From: an uncultured Thermomicrobiales bacterium
GTDB lineage: Bacteria > Chloroflexota > Chloroflexia > Thermomicrobiales > UBA6265
Assembly (NCBI GenBank): GCA_902806355.1
Contig: CADCWI010000062.1
Coordinates: forward strand, 1 to 5,560
Length of the DNA stretch: 5,560 nucleotides
Reading direction: 5' to 3'
In this document: positions 1-4,966 of the stretch, piece by piece
Layout of the letters: every line of letters starts with the position of its first letter
Numbering within the stretch: position 1 is the stretch's first letter
Notes under the pieces: generated by a model
What the model saw: the letters and a program-made list of their open reading frames with translations, nothing else
What the model was told of the DNA's origin: nothing
The model's database searches: none
Position numbers and translations under genes: made by a program

Positions 1-430
1 GATCCCATACAACCAGTGCCACGCCGAGGAAACCAAGCACAAGCCCTCCCCATTGGCGTGGTGCGACCCGCTCGTGAACCAGCGATCCGGCGATCGCCGT
101 CAGCACCGGCTGCAAGCCGACGATCAGGGCCGCCACCGCGGCGCTCATCCCATGCCGCACGGCCTCGAACACGCCCAGCAGGTATCCGCCCTGGAGCAGC
201 AAGCCGACCACCGCGAGATGCAGCACGAGAATCGGGGATGGCATGCGGACGCCCATCAGCCAGACAGCCGGCACCATCAGCAAGAGTGTCCCGCCGAACC
301 GGATCGCGAGAAAGGTAGCCGGCTCTGCGTAGGGCATGCCGTAACGCGCGCCGATGAATCCGGTGCTCCAGAGCAGCACGAACACCGGCGCCACCATCCG
401 CGCCGCCACATTAGGAGAGATCCGGATCAT
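1..430 (-). CDS. EamA/DMT-family transporter, N-terminal half (cut by window edge)
   Basis: Reading the minus strand from the ATG at 430-428 gives 143 open codons to the window edge; the C-terminal half is missing. The product is a membrane protein of the drug/metabolite transporter superfamily, which exports or exchanges small metabolites across the inner membrane; the substrate cannot be told from sequence. About five hydrophobic helices are visible (roughly residues 12-30, 38-60, 66-88, 95-116, 126-143), which is one complete EamA repeat of the usual two. Family hallmarks are the WSTGFIGARYG stretch in helix 1, AIRF at the start of helix 2, GLQPVLTAI in helix 4 and the ERV-RQW-G turn before helix 5. 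The start is not certain: the purine run AGAGAGG at 450-444 is 13 nt upstream, rather far, and the frame stays open upstream. The ATG fits the short N-terminal tail usual in the family. Confidence 0.9.
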   Translation of the reverse strand, partial: MIRISPNVAARMVAPVFVLLWSTGFIGARYGMPYAEPATFLAIRFGGTLLLMVPAVWLMGVRMPSPILVLHLAVVGLLLQGGYLLGVFEAVRHGMSAAVAALIVGLQPVLTAIAGSLVHERVAPRQWGGLVLGFLGVALVVWD

Positions 431-479
431 CGAGAATTCATTGCCTCTCTGGTAACGCGGACGAATCCCCGGCTGGACG

Positions 480-547
480 TCAGCACCCTGCCGGAGATTG
501 CCACTACTGTAGGCAGCGGCGTTGCGGGCGCATGCGCAGGGTGCTGA
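480..547 (-). repeat. 12-bp perfect inverted repeat upstream of the transporter gene
   Basis: TCAGCACCCTGC at 480-491 is the exact reverse complement of GCAGGGTGCTGA at 536-547, with a 44-nt spacer that itself contains a short TGCC/GGCA stem (499-502 with 512-515). In a minus-strand transcript of the transporter gene this would form a stem about 50 nt upstream of the start codon, so it could be a leader structure or a protein-binding site. That role is inference; only the repeat itself is seen. Confidence 0.5.
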
Positions 548-680
548 TAGCAGGATGAACAACCTTCTGCCCAGCATCTTCCGCCAGGTATTGTGCGACG
601 TCTGCCATGCGCTCCATGCTCCTCCTGTCCGGGTTCCGTCCCTGTCGTGCACGAATCCTCTCGGCTTCGCTCCTCCTCTG

Positions 681-707
681 TTCGCTTGTCCGCAGGCATG
701 CTAAGGT
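681..707 (+). promoter_or_regulatory. Weak candidate promoter for the exported-protein gene
   Basis: TAAGGT at 702-707 fits the TAnnnT form of a -10 box, and TG at 699-700 makes it an extended -10. The best -35 candidate, TTCGCT at 681-686, is poor and its 15-nt spacing is short. Transcription would start near 714, giving a leader of about 40 nt that includes the GGTTAACC palindrome. Consensus matching alone is weak evidence in GC-rich DNA. Confidence 0.22.
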
Positions 708-740
708 GCGAATTCTCAGGTTAACCGACTTCAGCGATTG

Positions 741-746
741 AAGGAG
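741..746 (+). promoter_or_regulatory. Ribosome binding site of the exported-protein gene
   Basis: AAGGAG lies 7 nt before the ATG at 754, an almost ideal Shine-Dalgarno match and spacing. It fixes this start rather than the out-of-frame ATG at 738 or later in-frame methionines inside the signal peptide. Confidence 0.8.
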
Positions 747-753
747 TGGTTCC

Positions 754-1389
754 ATGAGTCGATACGCACGCGTCCTGTTCGTGTTCATGCTCTTCGCCAT
801 GATGGCCATGCCCCGGGATACGCTCGTGTCGGGATTCCAGAACGTCGCCACCCCTTTGGCAACTCCCATCGCATCACCGGTCGCCGCGTCCGGTATCGTC
901 CTGCTGACGGAAGATCAGGTCCCGAACGGCCTGGTCATCATTGATGACCGGGAGCGCTCCCTCGACGAGATTACCGCCAACTTCAGCGACCCCGCCGCCG
1001 CCCGTGAGCGATTCCTCGCCTGGGGGTGGCAGCGCAACAGCATCCGCGCCTTCAACGTGCCACAGGGAACCTCGCTGGACCCGAACCTGATCGACGGAAT
1101 CTATATCAGCGTTCACGAATTCGCGTCATCGCAGGCTGCCGCCGAGGCACTCGCGTACTCGTTGGATGTTCAGGCTGCCGGTTCCGGCCTCACGGAGATT
1201 CCCATCGACCCGCTGGGGGATTCTGCCCGAGCGCTCTACGGCACCGTGCCCTATGGGAACGAGATCTCGATCTACGTTCAGCAAGACAACGTGCTGATTC
1301 GCCTTTCCGCCTCATCTCCGGCAGGGGACCCAAGGGCCGAAGCCCTGTCTCTCATGCGCACGATGCTGGACATGACGCTTCCCGCATAG
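754..1389 (+). CDS. Exported protein of unknown function with signal peptide
   Basis: The 211-residue product begins with a Sec-type signal: a short basic tail (Arg3, Arg6), then a hydrophobic core at about residues 7-19. A low-complexity linker follows at about residues 31-45 (ATPLATPIASP), a style I associate with extracytoplasmic proteins of Thermomicrobia-type Chloroflexota. No lipobox cysteine is present and the protein has no cysteine at all, so it is probably secreted or tethered by an uncleaved signal. The remaining ~165 residues form a mixed alpha/beta-looking domain with recognisable landmarks: DQVPNGL (55-60), RSLDEI (68-73), a FLAWGWQRN segment (87-95), GDSARAL (155-161), a strand with YVQQDNVLIRLS (174-185) and a C-terminal helix. 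I cannot assign a function. The gene appears to be its own unit: good ribosome binding site upstream, strong hairpin 5 nt after the stop. Confidence 0.88.
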   Translation: MSRYARVLFVFMLFAMMAMPRDTLVSGFQNVATPLATPIASPVAASGIVLLTEDQVPNGLVIIDDRERSLDEITANFSDPAAARERFLAWGWQRNSIRAFNVPQGTSLDPNLIDGIYISVHEFASSQAAAEALAYSLDVQAAGSGLTEIPIDPLGDSARALYGTVPYGNEISIYVQQDNVLIRLSASSPAGDPRAEALSLMRTMLDMTLPA

Positions 1390-1393
1390 GCAA

Positions 1394-1433
1394 GGTGCCA
1401 CCAGGGGCGGCCGAGGCCGCCCCTGGTGGCACC
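1394..1433 (+). terminator. Perfect 19-bp-arm hairpin, probable terminator
   Basis: Arms 1394-1412 and 1415-1433 are exact reverse complements with only GA between them; in RNA the innermost pair opens to leave 18 bp closed by a CGAG tetraloop. It starts 5 nt after the stop codon of the exported-protein gene and lies before the reductase gene. No T-rich tract follows on either strand, so it is not a textbook intrinsic terminator. It may still stop transcription, protect the 3' end of the mRNA, or be a copy of a dispersed palindrome. Confidence 0.65.
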
Positions 1434-1501
1434 GCTGGTGCAACACAGGCGTTACCGTCCATTCTTGATGCCTGGCCCAACGACCAGACATCGGCCCTCG
1501 T

Positions 1502-1510
1502 GAAGGGAAG
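1502..1510 (+). promoter_or_regulatory. Ribosome binding site of the aldo/keto reductase gene
   Basis: The purine-rich run GAAGGGAAG ends 6 nt before the ATG at 1517. It is a moderate Shine-Dalgarno match and supports that start, which also places the conserved RPLGSTG segment at the usual distance from the N-terminus. Confidence 0.55.
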
Positions 1511-1516
1511 CACCTC

Positions 1517-2425
1517 ATGGCGACAGCACTTCTGCCCTCCCGGCCCCTGGGTTCTACCGGTGTCGTCGTCCCGGTCCTTGGGTACGGCACCGCCCCGCTC
1601 GGCAAACCGGATGTCTCCCGCGATCACGCGGAGCAGTGCCTCAACCACGCCATCGACCGCGGGATCACGTACCTGGACACCTCCCCCGACTACGGAAGTG
1701 AGCCACATGTCGGTGCGGTCATGCGGAGCCGCCGGGATGACGTCTTTCTCGCGACCAAGGTGAACCGGCGCAGCCGGAACGGCGTGCTCGATGAGGTCCA
1801 GGAATCCCTGGAACGGCTCGAGACGGACCATGTCGATCTCGTCCAGGTCCATGCCGTCAACGCGTGGGCCGACCTGGAACAGGTGCTGGCTCCGGATGGG
1901 GCGCTCGCCGGTCTCCGTGAGGCCCGGGAGCAAGGGCTGGTCCGCTTTATCGGCATCACCGGCCATGCCCGGCCGGAAATCCTTGGACACGCACTCGAGG
2001 TGGCCACCTTCGATACCGTACTGGTTGCGCTTGGCATGGCTGATCGCCTGGTAACCAGCCCGGAAACGTTCGTGTTGCCCAGGGCCACGCAGCGCAACAT
2101 CGGCGTCATCGCGATGAAGGTTTTCGGTCACGGGACGATTGAAAACCGCGAGCTTGCTTTGCGCTACTCGCTGGGCTTGCCGGGAGTTGCGCTGGCGATT
2201 ATCGGCATGGACAACGTGGAGCAGATCGACGAAAACGTCGCTCTTGCAACCAGCATTCGCCCCCTGGATCAGGACGAGGAGCAGCAACTCGCTGCCGAAG
2301 TCCGGCCGCTGGTGGAAAAGGATGCGGAGGACAGCCAGCAAGGCGAGAGCGACCTGTTCTGGCTGCATGACACCAAGGTCATGGGTTGGCAGGAGCAGGA
2401 CGAGCCTGTCCTTGTCCGTTACTGA
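1517..2425 (+). CDS. Aldo/keto reductase family oxidoreductase
   Basis: The 302-residue product is a soluble NAD(P)H-dependent oxidoreductase of the aldo/keto reductase (TIM-barrel) family, which reduces carbonyl groups to alcohols or works in reverse; its substrate is unknown. The family start RPLGSTGVVVPVLGYGT is at residues 9-25. The catalytic tetrad is intact: Asp54 (in YLDTSPDYG), Tyr59, Lys81 (LATKVN) and His112 (VQVHAVNAW). Later landmarks are IGITGHA (145-151), IAMKVFGHG (198-206), the ALRYSLGLPGV segment (214-224) and IIGMDNVEQIDEN (228-240). The ITGH and AMKVFG motifs recall the COG1453-like group of predicted oxidoreductases, but the C-terminal ferredoxin-like cysteines often found there are absent: the only cysteine is Cys41. 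Length is normal for a single-domain member. It appears to be transcribed alone, and its 3' end overlaps the oppositely oriented membrane-protein gene by 7 bp. Confidence 0.94.
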   Translation: MATALLPSRPLGSTGVVVPVLGYGTAPLGKPDVSRDHAEQCLNHAIDRGITYLDTSPDYGSEPHVGAVMRSRRDDVFLATKVNRRSRNGVLDEVQESLERLETDHVDLVQVHAVNAWADLEQVLAPDGALAGLREAREQGLVRFIGITGHARPEILGHALEVATFDTVLVALGMADRLVTSPETFVLPRATQRNIGVIAMKVFGHGTIENRELALRYSLGLPGVALAIIGMDNVEQIDENVALATSIRPLDQDEEQQLAAEVRPLVEKDAEDSQQGESDLFWLHDTKVMGWQEQDEPVLVRY

Positions 2426-2964
2426 CCGCCAACGGTTCCACGTTCACGGTGTTGTTGCGCGGTACCGTGTCCGGATTCCTCCAGGCGATGCTGCCGGCGC
2501 ATCGGCACGATCCACCACAGGATCATGATGAAGATCGCCAGCACGCCGCTCATCGCCCAGGAGACCCATCGCGCTGCGACAACTTCCGAGACGACCAATT
2601 GGGTTGCTAACGTGAGCGCGACCGAGAGCGCCACCAACCCGGCAATGATCAACTTCGTCGCCTGCGTCTTGAACCCCTCGCGGTCCCGAAGTGGCCGTTG
2701 CAGCCGGTGATGGGCGGCGGGTGCGGCGAACAGCAGCAGGCTCACGACCGAGCAGAGGAATGTGACCAGGTAGACCACTTTCTCCTCATCCCGCACACTC
2801 CCGAACCCGGCGTTGAACGGCAGGATGATGAGGAACGCGGTGAGGGTCTGCGCGCCGGGCAGGAGCACGCGCAACTCCTGCAGCAAGTCGGAGAGGTCGC
2901 CGTCGTCGTGCTCCAGTGGCTCCTGATGGATCGACGCCTTGGATCGAGGGTGAACGACATGCAC
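2419..2964 (-). CDS. DUF6328-type integral membrane protein
   Basis: This 181-residue protein starts at a GTG (2964-2962), chosen because AGGAAGAG lies 7 nt upstream and because the family core needs this frame. A polar, acidic N-terminal tail (residues 1-27) leads into LLQELRVLLPGAQTLTAFLIILPF (about 27-50), the recognisable opening of the DUF6328 family, whose function is unknown. Four hydrophobic segments are visible, at about residues 33-52, 63-83, 104-126 and 132-153. A basic, Arg/His-rich loop (85-100) sits between helices 2 and 3, and a hydrophilic, charged tail follows helix 4 from about residue 155. Similar proteins have sometimes been labelled sodium/proton antiporters, but nothing here shows transport activity. 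The gene is convergent with the reductase gene and is separated from the upstream ABC genes by a terminator, so it is probably transcribed alone. Confidence 0.85.
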   Translation of the reverse strand: MHVVHPRSKASIHQEPLEHDDGDLSDLLQELRVLLPGAQTLTAFLIILPFNAGFGSVRDEEKVVYLVTFLCSVVSLLLFAAPAAHHRLQRPLRDREGFKTQATKLIIAGLVALSVALTLATQLVVSEVVAARWVSWAMSGVLAIFIMILWWIVPMRRQHRLEESGHGTAQQHRERGTVGGQ

Positions 2965-2971
2965 GAAACGG

Positions 2972-2979
2972 CTCTTCCT
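2972..2979 (-). promoter_or_regulatory. Ribosome binding site selecting a GTG start
   Basis: On the minus strand AGGAAGAG is followed after 7 nt by GTG at 2964. No ATG exists in this frame before the conserved ELR-LLPG region. The nearby ATG at 2960 belongs to another, non-coding-looking frame. This site is therefore the deciding evidence for the start. Confidence 0.65.
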
Positions 2980-3066
2980 GTAGAACGATCAACACAGTAT
3001 TAACGCGGTGCCATCACTATGATAGCCTCCCGGACTAACTCGCCGGCACCGATTGTCCAGACATGC

Positions 3067-3101
3067 AACACCCCGCCTACCATCGGGGTGGGCGGGGTGT
3101 T
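3067..3101 (-). terminator. Hairpin terminator downstream of the ABC permease gene
   Basis: AACACCCCGCC (3067-3077) pairs exactly with GGCGGGGTGTT (3091-3101), and the stem extends inward with three further Watson-Crick pairs and a wobble, leaving a 5-nt loop. It lies 52 bp beyond the permease stop codon and before the DUF6328 gene. It has the form of an intrinsic terminator, but the T-run is minimal on both strands: only the TT of the arm in the minus direction, and TTCTC in the plus direction. No plus-strand gene ends nearby, so it probably serves the leftward ABC unit. Confidence 0.7.
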
Positions 3102-3153
3102 CTCGGTTGCCGGTCCGCGATTGCGCTGACGAGGGCGTATCATCCCGTCCCCA

Positions 3154-4494
3154 TCAGCGGGCCGCCTGTTGCGTTCCCGCGTTGAAGACCGACTTCCAAG
3201 AAGGCTTCTGGCCGTACATCAGCACCCCGACCCGGTAGACCCGACCCGCGAACAGGATCGCGAGAACCACCGTGATCACCAGCAGGCCAAGGCTGGCGGT
3301 GATTTCCCAAGGTTCCGCATTGCCGATGATCGTGCGCGAGATCATGACGAACGGCGACGTCAGTGGGAAGATTGAGAGCACCCTGGCGACCGGGTTGTCC
3401 GGCGCGTTGAGCGAGAAGATCGCCGCGAAGTAGCCGACGAACATCACCGTCATCATCGGCGAGATCGCCTGGTTGACTTCCTCCTGCCGGCTCACCAGCG
3501 AACCCAGCGCCGCGTACATCGACGCGTAGAGGATGAACCCGAGCAGGAAGTAGACGAGAAACCAACCCAGCCCTGTTGCCGTCAGCCCGCCGAAATCGAT
3601 ATCGGCGACCGACGCCACATCGGCGCCCACCGCACGGATGATCCGCTCCTGCAAGGCGAAGACGACCCCGCCCACGAGCAGCATCGGCAGGAGCTGGGTA
3701 AGCCCCGCCATCCCGATCCCGAGCACCTTGCCGGCCAGCAGGTCACGCGGTGTCGCCGCGTTGATCATGATCTCCATGATCCGCGAGCTCTTCTCTTCGA
3801 CCACCCCCTGTGCGACCCAGGTTCCGTACAGCATGATCGCCATGAACATCAGGACCGTGAAGACCAGGCCGATCGCGTACCTCGCCCCCGTCACGGGCCC
3901 CTCGTCGTCGTCCGCATTCTGGGCCAGCGCCGCTTCGATGGTGAACGCTGGCGGCGCGACCGCGCCCTGCGCCTGCTGCTGATCGAGCCCGCTCCGCCGC
4001 AGCCGATCCTCGAGCGTGATCGCCGAGGCGCCCGAGAAGATCCGCTGCGCCTCCACGCCGCTCGTCCCGTCCTCGTTCACGAACGTGAAAGCGAGATCCT
4101 GCGTCTCGTTGCGAGTCACGATCAGGGCGCCATCGGCTTCGCCCTCATCAACCTGCGCCCGGATCTCGTCCGGAGTTCCCGACGCCGCCCGCAACTGGAC
4201 CGCTGTCTGTCCGGGGACGACTCCGGCCAATCCGTCCGTTTCCTCCGCTTCGTCCGTCGCGAGATATGGCGCCAGCCGGACGACGACGGAGGCGTTGGCC
4301 TGATCGATCACGAGGATCGTCGAAGCGTCCTCACCGGTATCGTCACTGAGGAACACGGCGGCGATCGTCGGCACGCTCGCCCCGATCAGGATGAACAGGA
4401 TCTGGACGATCGTCGTGATCTGGAAACTGCGCTGGCGCAAGCGGGTTGTCCACTCCCGCATGGCGATCAGGCGGATACGGTTGAAGTCCGGCAT
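3154..4494 (-). CDS. ABC-2 type transporter permease (NatB-like)
   Basis: From the ATG at 4494 the product is 446 residues and is the membrane-spanning subunit of an ABC exporter. Helix 1 (about residues 28-50) is followed by a large extracytoplasmic domain (about 51-205), then five more helices (about 206-228, 259-281, 310-331, 344-363, 398-418). This 1+5 topology with a big loop is typical of the NatB/COG1668 class. Characteristic motifs are GVVEEKSSRIMEIMINA (230-246) followed by TPRDLLAGKVLGIG (248-261), the coupling region between helices 2 and 3, and FPLTSPFVMISR (376-387). The substrate is unknown; relatives move sodium, peptides or drugs. The start at 4494 is preferred over the in-frame ATG at 4536 because GGGAG (4508-4504) lies 9 nt upstream and the MPDF-RIRLIAMREW opening is family-like. 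Its ATPase partner lies upstream on the same strand, but 472 bp away. Confidence 0.93.
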   Translation of the reverse strand: MPDFNRIRLIAMREWTTRLRQRSFQITTIVQILFILIGASVPTIAAVFLSDDTGEDASTILVIDQANASVVVRLAPYLATDEAEETDGLAGVVPGQTAVQLRAASGTPDEIRAQVDEGEADGALIVTRNETQDLAFTFVNEDGTSGVEAQRIFSGASAITLEDRLRRSGLDQQQAQGAVAPPAFTIEAALAQNADDDEGPVTGARYAIGLVFTVLMFMAIMLYGTWVAQGVVEEKSSRIMEIMINAATPRDLLAGKVLGIGMAGLTQLLPMLLVGGVVFALQERIIRAVGADVASVADIDFGGLTATGLGWFLVYFLLGFILYASMYAALGSLVSRQEEVNQAISPMMTVMFVGYFAAIFSLNAPDNPVARVLSIFPLTSPFVMISRTIIGNAEPWEITASLGLLVITVVLAILFAGRVYRVGVLMYGQKPSWKSVFNAGTQQAAR

Positions 4495-4503
4495 GGTCAG
4501 TGT

Positions 4504-4508
4504 CTCCC
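4504..4508 (-). promoter_or_regulatory. Ribosome binding site of the permease gene
   Basis: GGGAG on the minus strand is 9 nt from the ATG at 4494 and supports that start over the in-frame ATG 14 codons upstream, for which I see no ribosome binding site that would argue for it. Confidence 0.5.
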
Positions 4509-4615
4509 GAAGCTCACGTGGCAGGTGTGCGGGCAATCATCAGACGAGCGCCAGGTCAGCGGTGTGGCCATCCCGCCACCGCCAGCTGGACGCAGCAATG
4601 GTCCGGATCCGACCT

Positions 4616-4791
4616 ATGGCCGGCATGAAACCGGCCACTACAAGAGTGGTGGGTCCCATAGATGATGCGGCAGGCAGCGGGCAGATGCGATCCATCGCCG
4701 CCGGCCACCTGGTGGCCCAAGGGAAGCGACGTAGTCGGCAATAAGGGCCACTGCAAACGGTCTCTGTAGTGGACGGTTTCATGCCGGCCAT
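4616..4791. repeat. MITE-like or dispersed palindromic repeat with ~30-bp inverted ends
   Basis: The 31 bases at 4616-4646 and the reverse complement of the 30 bases at 4762-4791 match except for one substitution and one single-base indel. The left arm contains its own hairpin, GGCCGG at 4618-4623 with CCGGCC at 4631-4636 around a 7-nt loop; in the right arm the same stem carries one mismatch. A degenerate further copy of the GGCCACTACA part is visible around 4746-4755 (GGCCACTGCA). No open frame resembles a transposase, and I see no target-site duplication. It is therefore either a non-autonomous element or a cluster of small palindromic repeats. Hairpin-within-arm structure fits dispersed repeat families that are often mis-annotated as short proteins. 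Confidence 0.7.
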
Positions 4792-4812
4792 CAGGTGGCC
4801 CAAGGAGACGCA
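4701..4812 (+). repeat. Imperfect direct repeat, two copies 83 bp apart
   Basis: The copy at 4701-4730 begins CCGGCCA, then GGTGGCCCAAGG after three differing bases, then GAAGCGAC. The copy at 4784-4812 has the same two blocks in the same order and ends with a similar AGACGCAAC. The second copy overlaps the right inverted arm of the larger repeat, which suggests that the element is built of repeated units in both orientations. Confidence 0.6.
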
Positions 4813-4966
4813 ACCGTGTTCGCACACCTTCCCCATCATCCCCGTGGCTCTTCGATCCCTGCGGGTCCGCCTGTGACTAACAGGCTCTTCGCGCAATCCC
4901 GACGCGGACCGGCCGAATGCGGCCCATCGCTCCGCTCAGGATCGCTGAACGCCGCCGACCCACGCG

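Larger units (their letters stand above)
431..753. other. Divergent intergenic region with structured leader, no convincing gene
   Basis: This 323-bp gap separates the leftward transporter gene from the rightward exported-protein gene, so promoters for both should lie here. Visible structures are a 12-bp inverted repeat (480-491 with 536-547), a GCGCATGCGC palindrome at 528-537, and a GGTTAACC palindrome at 719-726, just upstream of the exported-protein gene. A minus-strand reading frame of 37 codons (617 to 504) has AGGAGG only 3 nt before its ATG, and a 90-codon minus frame ends in TGA overlapping the transporter ATG. Neither has convincing codon bias or a recognisable product. I do not recognise a known riboswitch or small RNA. 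Confidence 0.6.
4495..4966. other. Repeat-bearing gap between ATPase and permease genes
   Basis: The 472 bp between the ATPase stop and the permease start hold no believable gene: the frames that are open here run through inverted repeats and translate them on both strands into similar low-value peptides. The left and middle part carries the 176-bp inverted-repeat structure and a direct repeat, described separately. The right part (4813-4966), next to the ATPase stop, contains only small stems: 4869-4874 with 4880-4885 (6 bp, 5-nt loop) and 4911-4915 with 4920-4924 (5 bp, 4-nt loop). Neither has a T-run, so a terminator after the ATPase gene is not established. I see no clear promoter for the permease gene. 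Confidence 0.65.

Noticed and set aside
444..480. Plus-strand T-box-like string TGGTAACGCGG followed by CGGCTGGACG
   Set aside because: It differs from the T-box core, the stem I region would lie inside the transporter coding sequence, and the plus-strand gene downstream is not an aminoacyl-tRNA synthetase or an amino-acid gene.
504..617. Minus-strand 37-codon frame (MERMADVAQYLAED...) preceded by AGGAGG
   Set aside because: The Shine-Dalgarno spacing is only 3 nt, third-position base use is not that of the neighbouring genes, and the product is unrecognised. It could be real but cannot be supported from this window.
427..699. Minus-strand 90-codon frame ending in ATGA with the transporter start
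   Set aside because: Arg/Glu/Thr-rich translation without a recognisable domain and with no codon bias towards G/C in third positions; it runs through the 12-bp inverted repeat.
1352..2368. 338-codon minus-strand frame opposite the reductase gene
   Set aside because: It is the antisense shadow of the aldo/keto reductase, which has an intact catalytic tetrad and clear family motifs on the plus strand.
2985..3060. AT-rich hexamers (TAATAC, TATCAT) as a promoter for the DUF6328 gene
   Set aside because: No acceptable -35 hexamer occurs at 16-18 nt from either, so a promoter here is expected from context but cannot be placed.
4869..4885. Small hairpin GCCTGT/ACAGGC as terminator of the ATPase gene
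   Set aside because: Only 6 bp, more than 80 bp beyond the stop codon and with no T-run on the minus strand; not enough to call a terminator.
4540..4896. 118-codon minus-strand frame between the ABC genes
   Set aside because: It translates the inverted repeats themselves, producing related peptides (MAGMKPSTT and VVAGFMPAIG) from the two arms; a typical false gene over palindromic repeats.
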